Shown: in pieces, positions 8,398 through 12,395 of the stretch
Position numbering within the stretch: the first letter of the stretch is position 1
Layout of the letters: each line of letters begins with the position of its first letter
NCBI GenBank assembly: GCA_900756495.1
Contig: CAAEKI010000006.1
Location: 1-12,395, forward strand
From: an uncultured Oscillospiraceae bacterium
GTDB taxonomy: Bacteria > Bacillota > Clostridia > Oscillospirales > Oscillospiraceae
Length of the DNA stretch: 12,395 nt
Direction: 5' to 3'
Notes under the pieces: generated by a model
What the model saw: the letters and a program-made list of their open reading frames with translations, nothing else
Told to the model about the DNA's origin: nothing
The model's database searches: none
Position numbers and translations under genes: made by a program

Positions 8398-8464
8398 CCG
8401 AGTCCCTCCTGACACAGTTTGGTTGAATGCCGTTTGCGTCATAATCCGCCATAAAATTAAATTA

Positions 8465-8493
8465 ATTATATCAAATTTTGAAATGGCCTGCAA
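8465..8493 (-). promoter_or_regulatory. Sigma-A promoter of the lysR gene
   Basis: On the minus strand TTGCAG (8493-8488) and a perfect TATAAT (8470-8465) are exactly 17 bases apart, giving a leader of about 60 bases to the ATG at 8397. The downstream stretch is A/T-only for about 20 bases. Confidence 0.85.
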
Positions 8494-8541
8494 CACCATG
8501 CCCCCTCCGCAGAGGCGAAACCACAGGCGCCGCCCCATCTT

Positions 8542-8564
8542 GGTGATACGCATTCTGCATCACC
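8542..8564. promoter_or_regulatory. LysR-type recognition box GGTGAT-N11-ATCACC
   Basis: Six-base perfect arms flank exactly 11 bases, satisfying the LysR T-N11-A rule (T at 8547, A at 8559). Its centre at 8553 is about 65 bases upstream of the start predicted from the TATAAT at 8606, the standard position of a LysR recognition site at an activated promoter. It is also upstream of the divergent lysR promoter. Confidence 0.78.
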
Positions 8565-8582
8565 GCGTGCAATTATGGATAT

Positions 8583-8611
8583 TTCCCTTTTCTATCTGCG
8601 TATCTTATAAT
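8583..8611 (+). promoter_or_regulatory. Promoter of the symporter-hydrolase operon, weak -35
   Basis: A perfect TATAAT (8606-8611) has only TTCCCT (8583-8588) 17 bases upstream. Consensus -10 with a poor -35 is typical of activator-dependent promoters and fits control from the LysR box upstream. Confidence 0.7.
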
Positions 8612-8659
8612 TTTTAATAGCAAACGGCGGGCAATTTGGGGCAAAATATCCAATCAAAA

Positions 8660-8669
8660 AAAGGAGGTG
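8660..8669 (+). promoter_or_regulatory. Orphan Shine-Dalgarno sequence in the operon leader
   Basis: AAAGGAGGTG is fully complementary to the 16S rRNA 3' end but lies about 80 bases before the symporter ATG. No ATG, GTG or TTG stands at a normal distance. A GTG inside the motif opens a 29-codon frame that ends just over the symporter start, but its spacing is zero. It may be a ribosome stand-by site or a relic. Confidence 0.35.
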
Positions 8670-8746
8670 CGCACCTGTTTCATCATCTCCCGCCGCGTCA
8701 AACGTGTGTTGAGACGGACAAAAACGAAGAACGAGGAGGTAAAACG

Positions 8747-10219
8747 ATGCACTTAACCGTGGTTATCGCAGTCATTATTTACGAGGTGGCTGTCATCATC
8801 GGTGTAAGCTTTTTCCTCACCGCCAGACAGAAACACAAGTTGAGTAGCGCCGACATGGTGTCGTCCGGCGGCAGTATGAATCTGCTGGCCTACTCGGCCA
8901 CCATCGCCCTCACTTCTCTGGGCGGCGGACATATCCTCGGGCTGCCCGGTCAGTCCACCTTTACCGGCGTTGGAACTTTCTGGTTTATTATCGGCTCCGG
9001 ATTTTCGGTGGTTATTATCTGCTGTTTTGTGGGGCCGTGGTACCGGCGCCTGAAAATTACCACCGTGGCCGGCCTGTTTGAAAAGCTCTTTAACAAGAAA
9101 GTCGCCATTCTGTTGGCCGGTATGACGGCCGGCTGCACTTGGGGCGTCATTACCCTGGAGATGCAGGGCGTCGGTACCGTGCTCTGGGCCATGACAGGCT
9201 GGCCGATTATGCTCTGCTGCGTGGTGGGCGGTATCATCTCCATCCTGTATGTGATTTTCGCAGGCATGAAGGAGGTCGCCTGGGTCAACGTCATCAATGC
9301 CATTTTCATGTATGTGGGCGTGATCATCGCCACCATCTACCTGGGCCAGATTCTGGACGGCGGCTGGGGTGCGATCAATGAATACTACACCAGCAGCGGC
9401 AACAGCTGGATGCTGAGCCTCTGGGCCAATGGGGACACCTGGAGGACCTACATCATCGGCACGGTCCTGGGGCAGCTCTTCTTCATGCCCATGAATCAGG
9501 CCGGCTGCCAGTGCGCCATTTCGGCCAAGAATGTCCGGACACTGAAGCGCTCCATCTTCCTCTCGGTACCCCTGAACTGTATTTTCGGCATCTTCATGAT
9601 TGCCTTTGGAATGGCCGCCGCCACCATGCCCCAGTACGCCGACTATTACGGCACTCCCTTGGCCACCTTCTCCATGCTGGTGGATCTTCTGCCCACCTGG
9701 GTTGTGATCTGGCTGCTGGCCGGCTTCGCAGCCGCCATTCTGTCCACCGTCGCGGTGTGCGTTCTGGGTCTGTCCACCGTGTTTACCGACGCCATCGTCA
9801 AGACCTACTACAAACCCAATATGACCGACCGGCAGTACATGCGCTACCTCCGCGTGGCCATTGTGGTCTTCGCCGGTATCGCCTGCGCTCTCTCCACACT
9901 GATGCCCTCGGTCAATACCTCGATGATCTGGCTCAACGCCTGGCTGCTGCCCGCATTCTGGCTGTTTGTGTTCGGAATGTATTGGAAGAGATCGTCCAAA
10001 GCCGCCTTCATCACCATCGTGATTTCGGCCATCGCCAACTGCATCTGGACCTTCGGGGACTTTGGCGCCAAGCTCCACCTGGATAACAACAACTCTCTGG
10101 TGATGCTGTTCTTTACCCTGGTGGTGGGCCTTATCGCCACCGCGGCGGACAAGGGCGCCCTGCCTGGCCTGGTCTCGCTCTATAAAAAAGATAAATCGCT
10201 GGTTGTCAGCCCGGACTGA
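8747..10219 (+). CDS. SSS-family sodium:solute symporter
   Basis: This 490-residue inner-membrane protein has about 13 hydrophobic segments, typical of the solute:sodium symporter family (LeuT fold). FAGMKEVAWVNVINAIFMYVGV (171-192) matches the SSS signature. FAAAILSTVAVCVLGLSTVFTDAIVKTYY (327-355) corresponds to the helix that supplies the Na2 site, with S333-T334 at the Ser/Ser or Ser/Thr sodium-ligand position. The ATG at 8747 follows GAGGAGG by seven bases; an upstream in-frame TTG at 8636 would add a hydrophilic 37-residue tail and was rejected. Family members carry sugars, amino acids, carboxylates or vitamins. The hydrolases downstream suggest an organic acid, ester or lactone. It is the first operon gene and is followed after 14 bases by a microprotein. 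Confidence 0.93.
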   Translation: MHLTVVIAVIIYEVAVIIGVSFFLTARQKHKLSSADMVSSGGSMNLLAYSATIALTSLGGGHILGLPGQSTFTGVGTFWFIIGSGFSVVIICCFVGPWYRRLKITTVAGLFEKLFNKKVAILLAGMTAGCTWGVITLEMQGVGTVLWAMTGWPIMLCCVVGGIISILYVIFAGMKEVAWVNVINAIFMYVGVIIATIYLGQILDGGWGAINEYYTSSGNSWMLSLWANGDTWRTYIIGTVLGQLFFMPMNQAGCQCAISAKNVRTLKRSIFLSVPLNCIFGIFMIAFGMAAATMPQYADYYGTPLATFSMLVDLLPTWVVIWLLAGFAAAILSTVAVCVLGLSTVFTDAIVKTYYKPNMTDRQYMRYLRVAIVVFAGIACALSTLMPSVNTSMIWLNAWLLPAFWLFVFGMYWKRSSKAAFITIVISAIANCIWTFGDFGAKLHLDNNNSLVMLFFTLVVGLIATAADKGALPGLVSLYKKDKSLVVSPD

Positions 10220-10233
10220 AAGGAGATGCACCT

Positions 10234-10368
10234 ATGTCAATCTTAACAGACTGGTCCCTCATGGGCATGTTTACCATCAAGGGGATTATCATATGCATTC
10301 TGGTATGCGTCGTCGGATACCTGGCCTTTAACGTCCACGCCTACCACGAGCCGGAAGACGACATATAA
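10234..10368 (+). CDS. 44-residue single-pass membrane microprotein
   Basis: The frame reads MSILTDWSLMGMFTIKGII, then a hydrophobic run ICILVCVVGYLAFNV, and ends HAYHEPEDDI. It has one membrane helix (about 14-34) and an acidic tail. AGGAG eight bases before the ATG, 14 bases from the symporter stop and 15 bases from the next microprotein make it a genuine operon member. Tiny single-helix accessory subunits are known for several sodium symporters (for example MetS with MetP, YhdT with PanF), so a partner or assembly factor for the symporter is the leading idea. I do not recognise the family. Confidence 0.82.
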   Translation: MSILTDWSLMGMFTIKGIIICILVCVVGYLAFNVHAYHEPEDDI

Positions 10369-10383
10369 GAGAGGAGGGCAGAG

Positions 10384-10497
10384 ATGGCTGTCATTATTTG
10401 GGAGGCATTTGTCATTCTAATCATGGTGCTCTTCATCGGGCTGGGCCTGTACGGCGCGAGCAAGGCGGAGAAGCTCGGCGGCAAAAACAAGGAATAG
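10384..10497 (+). CDS. 37-residue single-pass membrane microprotein
   Basis: The frame reads MAVIIWEAFVILIMVLFIGL, then GLYGASKAEKLGGKNKE: one membrane helix (about 2-23) and a basic tail. GAGGAGG precedes the ATG by six bases. It is unrelated in sequence to the 44-residue protein just upstream, and its tail has opposite charge, so the two could pair through their tails. It sits 15 bases after that gene and 13 bases before the hydrolase ATG, a tight operon arrangement. Role unknown; accessory subunit of the symporter is inferred. Confidence 0.8.
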   Translation: MAVIIWEAFVILIMVLFIGLGLYGASKAEKLGGKNKE

Positions 10498-10510
10498 GGA
10501 GTTGAGACAG

Positions 10511-11491
10511 ATGGGCAGAGCACTGGAGACCGTATGCGGCCCTGTGGACGGCAGCCAGATCGGCAAGACACTGGTGCACGAGCACTTTGTCTTCGGTTTT
10601 CCCGGATTTCAGGCAGATAGCACGCTGGGCCCCTATGATCCGGACGAGGCCCTGCGGGTGGGGGTGGAGACGGCCAACCGGGCCAAGCGCCACGGGGTCA
10701 CCACTGTGGTGGACGCCACCGCCAACGACTGCGGCCGGGATCCTGTCCTGCTGCGGCGCATCGCCGAGGCCGCAGGCATCCATATCGTGGTCTCCACAGG
10801 TTACTACTTTGAAGGCCAGGGCAGCCCGGCCTACTTCAAGTTCCGGGCCGGCCTGGGGGACGCGGTCCAGGAGATTTATGAGATGATGAAGGCCGAGCTG
10901 ACCCAGGGGATCGGCACAACCGGCATCAAAGCCGGGGTCATCAAGGTGGGCTCCAGCTTGGGGACCATCACCCCCTATGAGGAGATGTTCTTTCGGGCCG
11001 CCGCCCGGGTGCAGCATGAGCTGGGCACTGTGATCCTCACCCACACCGAGGGAGGTACCATGGGCCCGGAGCAGGCCGACCTGCTACTCCGCGAGGGGGG
11101 CGATCCTGCCCGGATTGTCATCGGTCACATGTGTGGCAACACCGATCCGGACTATGCCGTCCGAGTGCTGGACCAGGGGGTATTTATTGCCCTGGACCGC
11201 TTCGGCCTGGAGGCCGACGCCTTTCACACGCCCAAGGATACGGAACGGGAGGCCTTGGCCATGGCGCTCATTTCCCGGGGCTATACCGGGCAGTTGCTTT
11301 TTTCGCAGGATACCGTTAATATGAACTTGGGGCGTAAGGTGCGCTGGCCCGCGCACATGGCCCAGGCCATGGAGGCCGCCAATATTGAGCGGATCTTCCA
11401 GGTCATTCTCCCGGATCTGCTGCGGCTGGGCGCCACACAGGAGCAGCTGGATACCATTCTGATGGAAAATCCGGCCCGTCTCTTCGGCTGA
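10511..11491 (+). CDS. Phosphotriesterase-like metal-dependent hydrolase, probable lactonase
   Basis: This 326-residue TIM-barrel protein has all ligands of the binuclear metal site of the phosphotriesterase family: H23 and H25 (LVHEHFVF), K145 (AGVIKVGSS, the lysine carboxylated in this family), H178 (ILTHTEGG), H206 (IVIGHMCGNTD) and D267 (LFSQDTVN). E. coli Php has Glu in place of the lysine, so this protein is closer to the true PTE/lactonase branch. Most natural members hydrolyse lactones; phosphotriesterase activity is usually side activity. AGGGAG nine bases before the ATG at 10511 supports that start over a TTG at 10502. No signal peptide, so it acts in the cytoplasm on imported substrate. 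It lies between the microproteins and a second, unrelated lactonase-type enzyme. Confidence 0.9.
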   Translation: MGRALETVCGPVDGSQIGKTLVHEHFVFGFPGFQADSTLGPYDPDEALRVGVETANRAKRHGVTTVVDATANDCGRDPVLLRRIAEAAGIHIVVSTGYYFEGQGSPAYFKFRAGLGDAVQEIYEMMKAELTQGIGTTGIKAGVIKVGSSLGTITPYEEMFFRAAARVQHELGTVILTHTEGGTMGPEQADLLLREGGDPARIVIGHMCGNTDPDYAVRVLDQGVFIALDRFGLEADAFHTPKDTEREALAMALISRGYTGQLLFSQDTVNMNLGRKVRWPAHMAQAMEAANIERIFQVILPDLLRLGATQEQLDTILMENPARLFG

Positions 11492-11527
11492 TCCCACCTG
11501 ATTTGCATGAGAAAAGGATAGGGTAAC

Positions 11528-12355
11528 ATGGCAAAAATGAAATTACATGTGATGCACCACGGAAAGATGTGGCTGGATAAATCCAATGTGGTGGCGGGCA
11601 GCCGCCTGGCCACCGACGACAACCGAAATCCCCCCGCTGAGTGGACCTCGATTCCGGTCACCTCCTTCCTGGTGGAGCACCCCGACGGGCTGGTCCTCTT
11701 CGACACCGGCTGCGACCCCCTGGGGATGTCGGAGCACTGGCCCGAACGGTCCAAGCAGGTCTCCCCCTTTGAGGCCGACGAGAACGGCACCGTGGGAGAG
11801 CGGCTGGCCCAGCTGGGCTTCCGGCCGGAGGACGTGAAGTACCTGGTCATGTCCCACCTCCACACCGACCACGCCGGATGTATGGCCCTCTTCCGGGAGG
11901 CGGAAGTCTTCGTTCACGACGATGAGCTCACCCAGGTCATGCGCATGTACGCCCTGCGGGAGGAGCGCCCCGCCTACTCCCCCACCGACATCGAGGCTAT
12001 GCTGGCCGCCCGGCTGCACTGGCATCCAATCGAGCCCGAGGAGCGGGAATACCCCCTGCTGGACGGCGTCACCATTGTCAACTTCGGCTCCGGCCACACC
12101 TTTGGAATGCTGGGCCTGCTGGTGGAGCTCCCTGGGAGCGGCAGCTTCCTGCTGGTGTCGGACGCCCTGTACACCCAAGAGAACGCCGGCCCCCCCATTC
12201 AGTTCTCCGGTCTGGTCTACGACTCCCTGGGGTACCTGGCCACGGCCAAATTTATCATGAAGTATGCCAAGTCCCACAACGCCCGCATTGTCTTTGGGCA
12301 CGACTCCGCCCAGACCGCGGCGCTGCTTCGGGATGGGCAGGGCGGCTTCTCGTAA
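11528..12355 (+). CDS. MBL-fold metallo-hydrolase, N-acyl-homoserine-lactonase type
   Basis: This 275-residue protein has the full metallo-beta-lactamase site: SHLHTDHAG with H110, H112, D114 and H115, then H190 (GSGHTFG), D212 (LVSDALY) and H258 (VFGHDS). Y215, three residues after the bridging aspartate, matches Y194 of the AiiA lactonase, and the early VLFDTGCDP fits that branch. AiiA-type enzymes open homoserine lactone rings; related enzymes act on other lactones. No signal peptide. It begins 36 bases after the phosphotriesterase-like gene, with GGATAGGG upstream of the ATG, so it is likely the last or a late gene of the operon. No terminator is seen in the 40 bases after its stop. Acyl-homoserine lactone itself is only one possible substrate. 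Confidence 0.9.
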   Translation: MAKMKLHVMHHGKMWLDKSNVVAGSRLATDDNRNPPAEWTSIPVTSFLVEHPDGLVLFDTGCDPLGMSEHWPERSKQVSPFEADENGTVGERLAQLGFRPEDVKYLVMSHLHTDHAGCMALFREAEVFVHDDELTQVMRMYALREERPAYSPTDIEAMLAARLHWHPIEPEEREYPLLDGVTIVNFGSGHTFGMLGLLVELPGSGSFLLVSDALYTQENAGPPIQFSGLVYDSLGYLATAKFIMKYAKSHNARIVFGHDSAQTAALLRDGQGGFS

Positions 12356-12395
12356 GGGTATGCGCACCGGCGGCATTCACCTTCTAACAAGAAAC

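Larger units (their letters stand above)
8398..8746. other. Divergent control region between lysR and the symporter operon
   Basis: This 349-base gap holds the lysR promoter (8465-8493), the LysR-type box (8542-8564), the operon promoter (8583-8611) and an operon leader of about 130 bases. The leader contains an orphan perfect ribosome-binding sequence, AAAGGAGGTG at 8660-8669, merged into a palindrome AGGTGCGCACCT (8665-8676). It also contains the real symporter site GAGGAGG at about 8733-8739. Confidence 0.7.

Noticed and set aside
7201..8412. Open plus-strand frame of 403 codons opposite lysR
   Set aside because: Antisense to a full LysR gene and to the Rrf2 pseudogene; no plausible start signal or motif.
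8753..10231. Open minus-strand frame of 492 codons over the symporter gene
   Set aside because: It is antisense to a clear SSS symporter, rich in His/Gln/Gly/Asp as expected of GC-rich shadow frames, has no ribosome binding site and resembles no family.
11543..12376. Open minus-strand frame of 277 codons over the MBL-fold hydrolase
   Set aside because: Opposite strand carries an intact metallo-hydrolase with all motifs; the antisense translation is Gly/Val/Gln-rich without motifs.

Overview
The window looks like chromosomal DNA of a GC-rich, spore-forming anaerobic Firmicute, most likely a clostridium of the Oscillospiraceae type (Flavonifractor/Oscillibacter-like). The reasons are a bacterial V-type ATPase operon with a sodium-type proteolipid, a secreted S-layer-homology protein, a yaaL-bofA sporulation pair, strong AGGAGG ribosome binding sites, and AT-rich intergenic gaps between GC-rich genes. 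The genus is inference; no rRNA or housekeeping marker is present.

Layout. Positions 1-3012 (minus strand) hold the 5' part of a V-ATPase operon in the order F-I-K-E, which runs off the left edge. A good sigma-A promoter lies in the AT-rich gap upstream of it. Positions 3297-5658 (minus) hold a membrane-anchored DUF4015-type putative glycoside hydrolase with its own terminator, a MarR regulator with a textbook promoter and a palindromic operator at its start, and a small triple-SLH protein. Positions 5803-6494 (minus) hold bofA and yaaL, with a strong terminator after bofA and a sigma-E-like promoter before yaaL. Positions 6500-7271 are decayed: unexplained noncoding sequence, two long perfect hairpins, the 3' end of an IS1182-type transposase, and an Rrf2 regulator gene that carries an in-frame stop and is cut off by the IS fragment, with its promoter and operator still visible.

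Positions 7474-12355 form the most interesting unit. A LysR regulator (minus) diverges from a plus-strand operon: an SSS-family sodium:solute symporter, two previously uncalled membrane microproteins of 44 and 37 residues, a phosphotriesterase-like amidohydrolase with all its metal ligands, and an AHL-lactonase-type metallo-beta-lactamase-fold hydrolase. The 349-base divergent region holds a promoter each way and a GGTGAT-N11-ATCACC box about 65 bases upstream of the predicted operon start, the usual place for a LysR activator site. The inferred job is sodium-driven uptake of a small organic acid, lactone or ester and its cytoplasmic hydrolysis by two unrelated metallo-lactonases, induced by the substrate through the LysR protein. 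No terminator for this operon is seen before the right edge, and positions 12356-12395 hold no recognisable feature.
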